Positions 18,080 through 26,239 of a stretch of DNA of 46,639 bases are shown piece after piece. The notes beneath the pieces are model-generated. The model was not told the DNA's origin. It saw nothing but the letters and a program-made list of their open reading frames with translations, and did no database searches. The stretch comes from CAITSH01 sp945892985 (GTDB lineage Bacteria; Pseudomonadota; Gammaproteobacteria; Burkholderiales; SG8-39). The stretch lies in NCBI GenBank assembly GCA_945892985.1, contig CAMDDU010000035.1, positions 1 to 46,639 on the forward strand, read 5' to 3'. Numbering within the stretch: position 1 is the stretch's first letter; each line of letters opens with the position of its first letter. The position numbers and the translations under genes are program-made.

Positions 18080-19900
18080 ATGCCCGCAATCCACCTGTTA
18101 CCCGACACCCTCATCAGCCAGATCGCCGCCGGCGAGGTGGTGGAGCGCCCGGCCTCGGTGCTCAAGGAACTGCTCGAGAACAGTCTCGATTCGGGCGCAA
18201 CCGAAATCAGCGTGACCCTCATACAGGGTGGCGTGAAGAGCATCAAGGTTACCGACAACGGCGGCGGCATCACCAAAGAGGACATGCCTCTTGCCTTCGC
18301 CCGCCACGCCACCAGCAAGATCGCCAGCCTCGACGACCTGGAGGCTGTGATGTCGCTCGGGTTTCGCGGCGAGGCGCTGGCCAGCATCGCCTCGGTGGCG
18401 CGGGTGTCCCTCGCCAGTCGCACCGGCGATGCCGCGCACGCCTGGTCCATCGCCGCCGCCGGCGGCCCCGCCGACGCGCCGCAACCGGCGGCCCATCCTC
18501 CGGGCAGCAGCATCGACGTCGATGATCTTTATTTCAACACGCCGGCGCGGCGCAAATTCCTCAAGACTGAAGCGACCGAATTCGCGCATTGCGAAGACCA
18601 ATTCAAGCGCGTCGCGCTGTCGCGCCCGGATGTAGCGATGAGCCTGAAGCACAACGGCCGCGTTTCCTGGCATCTTGCCGCGAGCGATGCAACCCGCCGC
18701 GTCGCGGCCATCCTGGGCGAGGAGTTCGCCGCCGGTGCGCGCACAGTCGACGCCGCCGCCGGCGACCTCAGGCTTAGCGGCCTTGCCGGCTCGCCGGCCC
18801 AGGCACGCGGTTCACGCGACCACCAATATGTGTTCGTCAACGGCCGATTCGTACGCGACAAGCTTCTCGTGCATGCGCTGCGCGCGGCCTACCAAGATCA
18901 ACTGCATGGCGACCGCCACCCCGCTTACGTGATCTTTGTCCAGATCGACCCGCACGGCGTTGATGTCAATGTGCACCCGGCAAAAACCGAGGTGCGCTTT
19001 CGCGACAGCCGCCCGGTGCACCAGTTTGTATTTCACAGCGTGTCACGCGCGCTCTCGGGCACGGCAGCCGACACGCCCGCGGCGACGGTGGGCTTTGCCG
19101 CCACGCCAAACAGCGGATCGGGCGCGGGCTCCTTCGGCGGATCCGCATCGGGTTTCGGCGCTGCTATGGGCAAGCCGTCCTGGGCGGGAACGCCGCCGCT
19201 GCCTTACATGCGCGAACAGACCGCGTTCGCCGTGGCGCAACCGGTGGCGGCCTATGCGGCGATGTTCTCCGCCGGCATGGCGCCTGCTGCCACGGCATCG
19301 CCGGTCCCCGCCGCCGAGCAGCCGCTCGGGTACGCCGTCGCGCAATTGCACGGTATCTATATCCTGGCGCAAAACAGCGCCGGCCTGGTACTGGTGGACA
19401 TGCACGCCGCACACGAGCGCATCCTCTACGAAAAACTCAAGCTCGCGCTCGACCTGCGCGAAATGGCAACGCAAAAACTGCTGATCCCGGTCACCTTCAA
19501 TGCCGACAGCCTGGAGGTGGCCACTGCGGAGGAGCACGGCGACGCCTTGCAGAAAATCGGTTTCGACATCAGCCCGCTGTCACCGACGGCACTGGCGGTA
19601 CGCGCGGTGCCGGCCATGCTGACCTCGGCTGACATCCCCGAACTCGCCCGCGCGCTGCTCAGCGACGTGCGCGAGTACGGCGCCACGCGCATGCTCACCG
19701 AACGCCAGAACGAGCTGCTCGGGACCCTCGCCTGCCACGGCGCGGTGCGCGCCAACCGCAACCTCACACTCACCGAGATGAATGCGCTGCTGCGTGAAAT
19801 GGAACAGACCGAGCGCGCCGGTGAGTGCAACCACGGCCGCCCGACCTGGTACCAGATGAGCCTCGCCGACCTCGACAAACTGTTCATGCGCGGGCGATGA
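18080..19900 (+). CDS. mutL: DNA mismatch repair protein MutL, endonuclease-type
   Basis: Mismatch-repair ATPase of 606 residues. The N-terminal GHKL domain has IAAGEVVERP, LLENSLDSGAT, TDNGGGI and GFRGEALASI. A Gly/Ala/Pro-rich linker (about 340-410) leads to the C-terminal dimerisation domain, which carries DMHAAHERILYEK, a DMHA(X)2E(X)4E version of the endonuclease metal-binding motif, plus ACHGAVRANR and CNHGRPTW. This pattern resembles Neisseria MutL and suggests intrinsic nicking activity rather than MutH dependence. The ATG giving MPAIHLLPDTL is chosen because it matches the family N-terminus. It is followed on the same strand by miaA, the classical order. Confidence 0.94.
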   Translation: MPAIHLLPDTLISQIAAGEVVERPASVLKELLENSLDSGATEISVTLIQGGVKSIKVTDNGGGITKEDMPLAFARHATSKIASLDDLEAVMSLGFRGEALASIASVARVSLASRTGDAAHAWSIAAAGGPADAPQPAAHPPGSSIDVDDLYFNTPARRKFLKTEATEFAHCEDQFKRVALSRPDVAMSLKHNGRVSWHLAASDATRRVAAILGEEFAAGARTVDAAAGDLRLSGLAGSPAQARGSRDHQYVFVNGRFVRDKLLVHALRAAYQDQLHGDRHPAYVIFVQIDPHGVDVNVHPAKTEVRFRDSRPVHQFVFHSVSRALSGTAADTPAATVGFAATPNSGSGAGSFGGSASGFGAAMGKPSWAGTPPLPYMREQTAFAVAQPVAAYAAMFSAGMAPAATASPVPAAEQPLGYAVAQLHGIYILAQNSAGLVLVDMHAAHERILYEKLKLALDLREMATQKLLIPVTFNADSLEVATAEEHGDALQKIGFDISPLSPTALAVRAVPAMLTSADIPELARALLSDVREYGATRMLTERQNELLGTLACHGAVRANRNLTLTEMNALLREMEQTERAGECNHGRPTWYQMSLADLDKLFMRGR

Positions 19901-20062
19901 ACGCACCCTTGCGTATGTTGCGGGTCGCACCATTATGCATGCTTGCGGATCCTTCCCCACGCCCTGACGCGACAGAAAATAGGCTGGAAAGGCGCGCCAG
20001 TAGCGGGTTTTCAGCCATCGGCACACTGAAAAAAATGGGCTGCCTCGTCAATCCGCCCCCCC

Positions 20063-21016
20063 ATGGGTGACCAGGCCGAGCCCCTGCCGCCCGCCATCGC
20101 GCTGCTGGGCCCCACCGCCAGCGGCAAGAGCGCCCTCGCCATGGCCATCGCCGCGCGCCATGCGGTTGAAATCATCAGCGTTGACTCAGCCCAGGTGTTC
20201 CGCGGCATGAACGTGGGCACGGCCAAACCCACGGCGGCCGAACGCGCGGCTGTGCCGCACCACCTCATTGACATCCTCGACCCGACCGACGCCTATTCGG
20301 CGGCACGCTTTCGCGCCGACACGCTGCGCCTGCTGCAGGAGATCTGCGCCCGCGGCCGCACGCCCCTGCTGGTGGGCGGCACCATGTTGTACTTCAAGAG
20401 CCTGCGCGAGGGCTTGTCCGAACTGCCGCAGGCCGATCCGGCGCTGCGTGCCACGCTTGAGCTCGAGGCCACGCGCCACGGCTGGCCGCACATGCATGCG
20501 CGGCTCGCCGAAGTAGACCCGCCAACAGCCGCGAGACTCAAGCCGACCGACGCCCAGCGCATCCAGCGCGCGCTGGAAGTCCACCACCTCACCGGCAAAC
20601 CACTGTCTTCGCTGCAGCAACGCAGCGGCGCGCTGCTCGACCTGCCGGTGCGCCTGATCGGCATCGCACTCGCTCCGTCCGAGCGCGCCGTGCTGCACCA
20701 GCGCATTGCCGCGCGCTTTGACAGCATGCTGGCGGCAGGGCTGGTGGAGGAATTGCAGGAACTGCAAAAAAATAAGGCATTGCATGTCGATCTTCCGGCA
20801 ATGCGCTGCGTTGGCTACCGCCAGGCGTGGGCATATCTTGCCGGCGACTATGACCGAGCCACGCTGCGCGACAAGGGCGTGTTCGCCACGCGCCAGTTGG
20901 CCAAGCGCCAACTCACCTGGCTGCGCTCCATGCCCGAATTGCGGGCCTTCGATTGCCTTGCACCGGACCTGGATCAGCAGGTCTTCGCCTATCTTGGTCA
21001 GGTCGGAGCACTCTGA
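20063..21016 (+). CDS. miaA: tRNA dimethylallyltransferase
   Basis: Transfers a dimethylallyl group to A37 of UNN-decoding tRNAs. The 317-residue product has the P-loop GPTASGKSA, the DSAQVFRGMNVGTAKP segment (usually DSALVYRGMDIGTAKP), HHLIDILDP, VGGTMLYFKSL, and RCVGYRQAW and KRQLTWLR near the end. It lies 162 bp after mutL on the same strand. A short frame overlapping the mutL stop and reaching the miaA start is probably just spacer. Confidence 0.94.
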   Translation: MGDQAEPLPPAIALLGPTASGKSALAMAIAARHAVEIISVDSAQVFRGMNVGTAKPTAAERAAVPHHLIDILDPTDAYSAARFRADTLRLLQEICARGRTPLLVGGTMLYFKSLREGLSELPQADPALRATLELEATRHGWPHMHARLAEVDPPTAARLKPTDAQRIQRALEVHHLTGKPLSSLQQRSGALLDLPVRLIGIALAPSERAVLHQRIAARFDSMLAAGLVEELQELQKNKALHVDLPAMRCVGYRQAWAYLAGDYDRATLRDKGVFATRQLAKRQLTWLRSMPELRAFDCLAPDLDQQVFAYLGQVGAL

Positions 21017-21038
21017 CTGACCACGATACTCAGCAGCT

Positions 21039-21065
21039 TCCCTCCCCCCCCTCGCGGGGGAGGGA
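21039..21065. repeat. GC-rich palindrome, REP-like, between convergent miaA and a methyltransferase gene
   Basis: A perfect 10-bp inverted repeat (TCCCTCCCCC / GGGGGAGGGA) with a 7-nt loop. Similar C-run/G-run hairpins are common dispersed intergenic repeats in GC-rich Proteobacteria. It may also help terminate one or both convergent transcripts, although no T-run follows. Confidence 0.6.
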
Positions 21066-21116
21066 CAGGGAGAGGGCGTACAGCGCACGCTTCCGGCATT
21101 AAGCGCCGTTTCTCGC

Positions 21117-21560
21117 CTAAAACACCCACGGGATCAGGCGGCGCACGCGCGCGGCATAGGCCGGGTAGTGGGCAAACTGCACGGCAAGACCGCGCTCTTC
21201 GAGTACCGACTTGCACAACAACACCAGCGCAAGCGCCAGCCAGGCGGCGAGCTTCAGCGCATCGGCATAGGCGATCACCTCGGCGACGGCGAACAACAGC
21301 AGCGCGGAATACATCGGGTGGCGCATAAAGCGGTACGGGCCGCTGGTGACGAGGCGCGCGGAGGCCTTGGGCTCGGGCCGGATATTGAAATTGCCCGGTC
21401 GGTTGTGGGCCAGCGTCCACACCCCCAGCACCAGCGCGGCACCGGCAAGCAGCATTGCCGGTGGCGACCAGGTTTGCGGTGTGAAGGGCCAGATTAGCCA
21501 GCCGATCAGCGCAAACTGCGCCGCAACAAGCAGCAAGCCCTGCATGCGCAGGCCGGTCAC
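21117..21560 (-). CDS. Isoprenylcysteine carboxylmethyltransferase-family membrane methyltransferase
   Basis: The 147-residue integral membrane protein has about four hydrophobic segments and the hallmark GPYRFMRHPMYSALLL followed by EERGLAVQFAHYPAYAARV. These are the SAM-binding features of the ICMT/PEMT-like family. In bacteria the methyl acceptor is generally unknown and may be a lipid or small molecule. The start is a GTG whose TGA overlap (GTGA) with the upstream gene suggests translational coupling. Confidence 0.82.
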   Translation of the reverse strand: MTGLRMQGLLLVAAQFALIGWLIWPFTPQTWSPPAMLLAGAALVLGVWTLAHNRPGNFNIRPEPKASARLVTSGPYRFMRHPMYSALLLFAVAEVIAYADALKLAAWLALALVLLCKSVLEERGLAVQFAHYPAYAARVRRLIPWVF

Positions 21561-22360
21561 GGCTTGACGAAGCGCAGCGTCATGCGATCACTCTCGCCGA
21601 TGGCAAGGTACCTGTCGCGCTCGACACCGCCCATGCGCAGCGTCGGTGGCAGCGTCCATACGCCGCCGGGGTAATCCTTGGTGTCACTCGGGTTGGCGTT
21701 GACCTCAGAGCGCGCCGAGAGCCGAAATCCCGCCGCCTCGGCAAACGCAATGACCTGCGCCTCGTGCACATAGCCGTTGCCGGCGCGCGGATCCACCGGC
21801 AATGCAGGGTTCGCACGATGTTCCACCACCCCCAGCACACCGCCCGCCTTGAGCGCGCGGTACATGCCGGAAAACACCGCCTCAACAGTCCCGGCGCTGA
21901 TCCAGTTGTGCACATTGCGAAAGGTCAGCACCATGTCCGCGCCCTGCGGCGTCTGCGCAGCATCCCCCTGTGGCGGCCAAAAAGCTGGCGGCCGAAACTC
22001 CACCAGGCTTGCCCTGCCGAGCACCCCGGTCTTGTCGGCGACACGGCCACGCAGACCCGCCGTCGCGCCGCCGGCAAGTATCAGCCTGCCCTTGTCATAC
22101 AGCAGGGGACCGAGGATTTCGCTGTACCAGCCCGCACCGGGCGAAATTTCGATGACCGTCATGTCCTCACGAATGCCGAAGAACGACAGCGTTTCCAGCG
22201 GATGGCGGTAGCGGTCACGCAAGCGGTTGGCCGGGTCGCGATGCGGCCCGTCAACCACAGCCTGGAGCGCCGGAGCCGCTGCGGCAGACTGCGCGCGTAC
22301 GCCTGCGGAGGGCAGCGCAAGCGAGAAAACCAGGACAAACGAGAGCAAGAATCTGTGCAT
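21557..22360 (-). CDS. Exported class I methyltransferase-like protein
   Basis: The 267-residue product starts with a clear signal peptide (MHRFLLSFVLVFSLALPSAG, ending near VRA-QSAAAA), which is unusual for a methyltransferase. The rest resembles a Rossmann-fold SAM methyltransferase: VIEISPGAGWYSEIL as motif I, DMVLTFRNVHNW as motif IV, and GGVLGVVEHRA as the post-motif strand. Proteins of this type are annotated as periplasmic or secreted methyltransferases of unknown function. How SAM would be supplied outside the cytoplasm is unclear, so it may bind another ligand. It is coupled to the next gene by a 4-bp GTGA overlap. It lies 118 bp beyond the TRAP permease gene, on the same strand. Confidence 0.78.
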   Translation of the reverse strand: MHRFLLSFVLVFSLALPSAGVRAQSAAAAPALQAVVDGPHRDPANRLRDRYRHPLETLSFFGIREDMTVIEISPGAGWYSEILGPLLYDKGRLILAGGATAGLRGRVADKTGVLGRASLVEFRPPAFWPPQGDAAQTPQGADMVLTFRNVHNWISAGTVEAVFSGMYRALKAGGVLGVVEHRANPALPVDPRAGNGYVHEAQVIAFAEAAGFRLSARSEVNANPSDTKDYPGGVWTLPPTLRMGGVERDRYLAIGESDRMTLRFVKP

Positions 22361-22478
22361 GGCGTAACCGGACAAGGGTTGTCAGTGCCAACAGGGTACA
22401 GCCTTGCGCGCAAGCAGGCGATAGTTACCGCAGATTCGCCAGGCTCGCGACGCCGAGCAGGCGGTGCCTTTCAGCGTA

Positions 22479-23798
22479 TCAGCGTATCAGCGCATTTGGA
22501 AACCAGGTCGCGATGGCCGGAAAGAAAAAGATCGCCGCCAGCAGCAGCATACTGAAGCCCACATAGGGGATGACCGCCACGAACACCTGGCCCATGCGGA
22601 TGTGCCTTGGCGCCACGCTCTTCATGGTGTAGAGCAGCATGCCGTGCGGCGGCAGCAGCAACCCCAGTTGCATGCACATCAGGAACATCACGCCGAACCA
22701 GGTTTCGTCTATGCCGAGACGCTTCACCACCGGCATGAAAAACGGCAGCGTCAGCAGCATGGTGCTGACCTGATCGACAAACAGCCCGAGGAAAATCAGC
22801 ACCGCCATCATGATCGCCAACACCACCGCCGGCGACAGGCCGGAACCTCCGATCAGATCGATCATGCCCGAAGTGCCGCCGGAAAAACTCAGCACCTGCG
22901 AGAAGGTCGTCGCTGCGACGATGATGAACAGGATCATGCCGGAGATCGCCACCGAGCCCATCAGCGAACGCCAAAGATTCTGCAAGGTCAGCGCGCGATA
23001 GCACATGGCGAGCACGATGGTGGCAAACGCGCCGACCGCTGCGACCTCGGTCGGCGTGGCAAAACCGCCGGTCATCAAGCCGACGACGATGACGAAAATC
23101 GACGACAGCGGCAGCACGTATTTGAAGAACATGCCCCAGCGCTGCCAGCCTGTATGCAACATCACCTGCTCGTCGGGCGGTGCGAGCGCGGGATTGAGCC
23201 TGACCGAAAACATGATGTAGCCGATGAAAAACACCGCCAGGATCAGGCCCGGGATCACGCCGCCCAGCAGCAGCTTGGAAATCGAGATGCCGGCGAGGCT
23301 GCCCAGCAGAACCGCCAGCGCCGAGGGCGGGATCAGCATGTCAACGCCGCCTATCGCCATGATGGGCCCCATCGACAGCGAAGGGTGGTAGCCGCGCGAC
23401 AGCATCATCGGCAGCATCAGGCTGCCGAGCATTGCGGTGGTGGCGATGGTCGAGCCGGAAATGGCCGAGAACACGGTGCCGGCCACCACTGCAATGATGG
23501 CAAGGCGTCCGGGCACGCGCGGGATGATGCGTTCAATGCCGTCTATGGCCTTGTGCGCGAGCTCGGTGTGAAAGAGGATTTCACCCATCAGCACAAACAA
23601 CGGAATGGGCGTCAGCGAAAAATTGCTGACCGCGACGACGCCGTTGCGCGCGAGTTGCGTCAATCCGGCGTCACCGCCGAGAAACAACAGCGCGCCAACG
23701 ATGTTGATGCCGAAAAAGGTATAGGCCACCGGAAGCCCGAGGAACAGCAGCAGGGTGGTGCCGCCCAGCAGCAGCCACAGGCTCAGTTGCCAGCTCAT
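22479..23798 (-). CDS. dctM: TRAP transporter large permease (DctM family)
   Basis: Twelve-helix-class membrane subunit of a sodium- or proton-coupled TRAP uptake system. The 439-residue product is hydrophobic throughout and shows family segments PIPLFVLMGEILFHTELA, GTVFSAISGSTIATTAMLGSLMLP and GGVDMLIPPSALAVLLGSLAG. It is the last gene of the catabolic operon and follows dctQ by 13 bp. The periplasmic binding subunit is encoded further upstream in the same operon, split from the permeases by the Mo-hydroxylase genes. The substrate is unknown, probably an organic acid. Confidence 0.92.
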   Translation of the reverse strand: MSWQLSLWLLLGGTTLLLFLGLPVAYTFFGINIVGALLFLGGDAGLTQLARNGVVAVSNFSLTPIPLFVLMGEILFHTELAHKAIDGIERIIPRVPGRLAIIAVVAGTVFSAISGSTIATTAMLGSLMLPMMLSRGYHPSLSMGPIMAIGGVDMLIPPSALAVLLGSLAGISISKLLLGGVIPGLILAVFFIGYIMFSVRLNPALAPPDEQVMLHTGWQRWGMFFKYVLPLSSIFVIVVGLMTGGFATPTEVAAVGAFATIVLAMCYRALTLQNLWRSLMGSVAISGMILFIIVAATTFSQVLSFSGGTSGMIDLIGGSGLSPAVVLAIMMAVLIFLGLFVDQVSTMLLTLPFFMPVVKRLGIDETWFGVMFLMCMQLGLLLPPHGMLLYTMKSVAPRHIRMGQVFVAVIPYVGFSMLLLAAIFFFPAIATWFPNALIR

Positions 23799-23811
23799 CA
23801 GCGCGCCTCCC

Positions 23812-24333
23812 TCAACTGACCGAAGTCACGTCGTCGCGCATTTGCCGCGTGCCGGTGGCGAGCCGCTGCATGCGAAACACGAATTCAATGGTCAGCAGCA
23901 ACACCGCCACCGGCACTGGCGCGAGCAGCCACCACTCGGGGAACACCAGTTCCTTGAGCACCAGCGCCCCGCTCTTCCATGCATCGGCCAGCATCAGCCC
24001 GGAGTGCCAGAGAATAACCAGGCTGATGGCGAGGCCCATCGCATCAGCCAGCCACTCGATCAGCCAGGCCAGCTGGGGCGGCAGCCCGCGCAGCAGCAGG
24101 TCGACGCGCACATGCTGGCCGCGGCGCAGCAACCAGGGCGCCGAAAGATAAGTGATCAGGTAGAGCGCATACTCGGACACCTCGTTCGCCCACTTCAGCT
24201 TGAAGCCGACGGCCGGCAGGTTGCGCGACAGCACGTCGGCGCAAATGAGCAGCATCATGACAAACAACAGCACGCCGGCGATGGACGCAAAAAACGTCAA
24301 CACCGCGCCGTAGCCACGCGACAGCCTGTCCAT
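23812..24333 (-). CDS. dctQ: TRAP transporter small permease (DctQ family)
   Basis: The 173-residue four-helix membrane subunit pairs with the large permease. Typical features are LLICADVLSRNLPAVGF after helix 1, NEVSEYALYLITYLSAPWLLRRGQHVRVDLL across helix 2, and a last helix near VAVLLLTIEFVFRM. It starts one base after the stop codon of the [2Fe-2S] subunit gene, which ties the transporter to the Mo-hydroxylase operon. Confidence 0.9.
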   Translation of the reverse strand: MDRLSRGYGAVLTFFASIAGVLLFVMMLLICADVLSRNLPAVGFKLKWANEVSEYALYLITYLSAPWLLRRGQHVRVDLLLRGLPPQLAWLIEWLADAMGLAISLVILWHSGLMLADAWKSGALVLKELVFPEWWLLAPVPVAVLLLTIEFVFRMQRLATGTRQMRDDVTSVS

Positions 24334-24334
24334 G

Positions 24335-24871
24335 TCAGCCCCCCCGCCTTGCCGCGGCGGTATCGGCGATGGCGTCGACGATGGCCTCGTAGCCGGTACA
24401 ACGGCAGTAGTTGCCTGAAATATGCGCGCGGATCGCCGCGCGGTCTGTGGTCGGCGCCTTGTCGAGCAACTCGGCTGCGCACATCAGCATGCCCGGCGTG
24501 CAATAGCCGCATTGCAGCGCGTTGCGCCGTACAAAAGCCTCTTGCAGGTCGGCGATTTCGCCGCTCTCGGTCAGGCCCTCTATGGTATCGACCGCGGCGC
24601 CGTCGGCCTGCGCCGCCAGCACCAGGCAGCCGCGCACGATCCGGCCGTCCAGGCGCACGGTGCAGGCGCCGCAGACGCCGTCCAGGCGCACGGTGCAGGC
24701 GCCGCAGACGCCGTGCTCGCAACCGGTGTGACTGCCGGTGAGCCCCAGCGCCTCGCGCAAAAAGTCGACGAGGTGGGTACGAGCCTCGACCACGCGCTCA
24801 ATCCGCCTGCCGTTGACACTCAACCTCACCGTCAGGTTCTGCGGCGCCGTTGTGAGTGCTAATCTATCCAT
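24335..24871 (-). CDS. Molybdenum hydroxylase small subunit, [2Fe-2S] protein (CoxS/CutS type) with a duplicated ligand loop
   Basis: Electron-transfer subunit carrying two [2Fe-2S] clusters. The N-terminal plant-ferredoxin-like domain normally has C-x4-C-x2-C-x11-C. Here Cys51, Cys56 and Cys59 are followed by an exact repeat of GVCGACTVRLD, adding Cys67 and Cys70 before Cys82. The C-terminal cluster ligands are Cys121, Cys124, Cys156 and Cys158 (CGYC ... CRC). Without the 11-residue insertion the protein would be 167 residues, a normal size. The ATG follows AGGA. The repeat keeps the frame, so a protein is made, but whether cluster I still assembles is uncertain. It is flanked by the FAD subunit and dctQ genes. 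Confidence 0.9.
   Translation of the reverse strand: MDRLALTTAPQNLTVRLSVNGRRIERVVEARTHLVDFLREALGLTGSHTGCEHGVCGACTVRLDGVCGACTVRLDGRIVRGCLVLAAQADGAAVDTIEGLTESGEIADLQEAFVRRNALQCGYCTPGMLMCAAELLDKAPTTDRAAIRAHISGNYCRCTGYEAIVDAIADTAAARRGG
24645..24710. repeat. Exact 33-bp tandem duplication inside the [2Fe-2S] subunit gene
   Basis: Bases 24645-24677 and 24678-24710 are identical. The unit is a multiple of three and encodes eleven residues containing the CGAC iron-sulfur ligand pair. Perfect identity in two adjacent copies points to a recent slippage event or an assembly error. Confidence 0.95.
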
Positions 24872-24907
24872 GCTGTTTCCTGCGGGATTGTTGCATTGTC
24901 ATCGAGT

Positions 24908-25777
24908 CTAGACGCTATGCGCGACTAGCGCCGCCAGCGCGCGCTCGGCCAGCACCGCTGCCAGGTGGCGGCGCGTGTCGGCACCGGCATGCAGATCGGA
25001 CTGCGGATCAAGATCCGCCTGCATCGCCTCGCGCAAGCGCGCCTGCGTCGGTGCGGGCAGGCCCCCGCCACCTAGCACCAGCAACTCGGCGCCATAGGCG
25101 CGCACCGGGCGCTCACCGCAACCGAAAAATACCAGGCGCAAGGCCGCGAATGCCCCGGTAGCGCGCAAGGTCGCCTGTGCGGCAAGTCCGACCATGGCGT
25201 AGTCACCATGCCTGCGGCTGAACTCGGCCAGCCTGGCTGCAGCGCCGGACCGCGGTAGCGGAATTTCAATGCGCACGATCATCTCGCCCGGAGCCAGCGC
25301 CGTGGCATAAATTCCGAGAAAAAAATCTTCCGCGGCAATGCGCCGCTCCCCGCCCGCACCAGCAACCACAATGACCGCTTGCAGCGCCACCATGCAGGCG
25401 GGCAACTCGGCCGCCGGATCGGCCAGCGCCAGACTGCCGCCTATCGTGCCGCGGTTGCGTATCGCCGCATGCGCAATGTGCGGTATCGCCTGCGCCACCA
25501 GGGGAACATGCTGTGCCATCAGCGCGCTTGCTTCCAGGTCACAGTAACGCGTCAGCGCGCCCACGGCAATGACATCGCCGCGGCGCTCGATAAAGCGCAG
25601 CGCGCTGATACCGTTGATGTCGAGCAGCATGGCCGGCTCGGACAGGCGCAGCGCCAGCGTGGCGAGCAGGCTTTGCCCGCCGGCGAGCAGGCGAACCTCA
25701 TCGCCGTGCGTGGCAAGGCAGTCGAAGACCTCCTCGACGCTACCGGCGCGGGCGTAGGCGAACGGTGCTGGCTTCAT
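24908..25777 (-). CDS. Molybdenum hydroxylase FAD-binding medium subunit (CoxM/CutM type)
   Basis: FAD subunit that passes electrons from the [2Fe-2S] clusters to the acceptor. The 289-residue product begins KPAPFAYARAGSVEEVF. It carries the two family FAD-binding motifs, LLAGGQSLLATLALRL (about 30-45) and RNRGTIGGSLALADPAAELP (about 107-126), and a CO-dehydrogenase-flavoprotein C-terminal domain starting near residue 175. It sits between the VOC gene and the small-subunit gene, with short gaps on both sides. Confidence 0.92.
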   Translation of the reverse strand: MKPAPFAYARAGSVEEVFDCLATHGDEVRLLAGGQSLLATLALRLSEPAMLLDINGISALRFIERRGDVIAVGALTRYCDLEASALMAQHVPLVAQAIPHIAHAAIRNRGTIGGSLALADPAAELPACMVALQAVIVVAGAGGERRIAAEDFFLGIYATALAPGEMIVRIEIPLPRSGAAARLAEFSRRHGDYAMVGLAAQATLRATGAFAALRLVFFGCGERPVRAYGAELLVLGGGGLPAPTQARLREAMQADLDPQSDLHAGADTRRHLAAVLAERALAALVAHSV

Positions 25778-25807
25778 GCGAATGCCGGTTTCATGGAAAC
25801 AGTGTCT

Positions 25808-26209
25808 TCAGACAGACCCGGTGCCTATCCAGCCCTTGTGCGAGATATCGAATATCACACCATCCGGATCGCGGAACTTGCGCTCGAAATCGACGCCGCC
25901 GCCGCCCTTCAACTCGCGGTGGAACTTGCCGCCGTATTCCTCTATTTTCTTGCTCATGTCCTCGAGATCATCGACGATGAAGCCGAAATGGTGGATGCCG
26001 ACAAAGTCCTTGCCGCGCTCATCGCCGGCGGCATCGTCGGTGTGAAAATGCAGCAGCGTCAGATTGAACACGCCATCGGTCAGCGACAGGCCGTCGCCGT
26101 AGGGTGTTTCGACAAAATTGACGCGCTTCATGCCGAACGCGCCCTCATAGAACTTGGCCGAACGTTCGAGGTCCGGGACCGAGATCGCGATATGCCGCAG
26201 TTTTGCCAT
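25808..26209 (-). CDS. VOC-superfamily (glyoxalase/dioxygenase fold) protein
   Basis: The 133-residue protein has two beta-alpha-beta-beta-beta modules: LRHIAISVPDLERSAKFYEGAFGM at the start and GIHHFGFIVDDLEDM in the middle. Candidate metal ligands are His6 and the HH pair near residue 72. The C-terminal DPDGVIFDI has Asp where many glyoxalases have Glu (DPDGNLIEL). Members include glyoxalase I, methylmalonyl-CoA epimerase and ring-cleavage dioxygenases, so the reaction is open. GGAG lies five bases before the ATG. Its place inside the operon suggests it handles a pathway intermediate. Confidence 0.83.
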   Translation of the reverse strand: MAKLRHIAISVPDLERSAKFYEGAFGMKRVNFVETPYGDGLSLTDGVFNLTLLHFHTDDAAGDERGKDFVGIHHFGFIVDDLEDMSKKIEEYGGKFHRELKGGGGVDFERKFRDPDGVIFDISHKGWIGTGSV

Positions 26210-26239
26210 GATTGATTCTCCGAAAAATAACGCCTAGTT

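Noticed and set aside
19897..20070. 57-codon frame starting in the mutL stop codon (ATGA) and ending in miaA
   Set aside because: No family resemblance, no ribosome-binding site of its own, and it ends inside miaA; most likely open by chance in GC-rich spacer.
22464..23819. A 451-codon plus-strand frame rich in His, Gln and Arg opposite dctM
   Set aside because: Composition is typical of antisense of a hydrophobic protein gene; the minus strand encodes a well-recognised TRAP permease.
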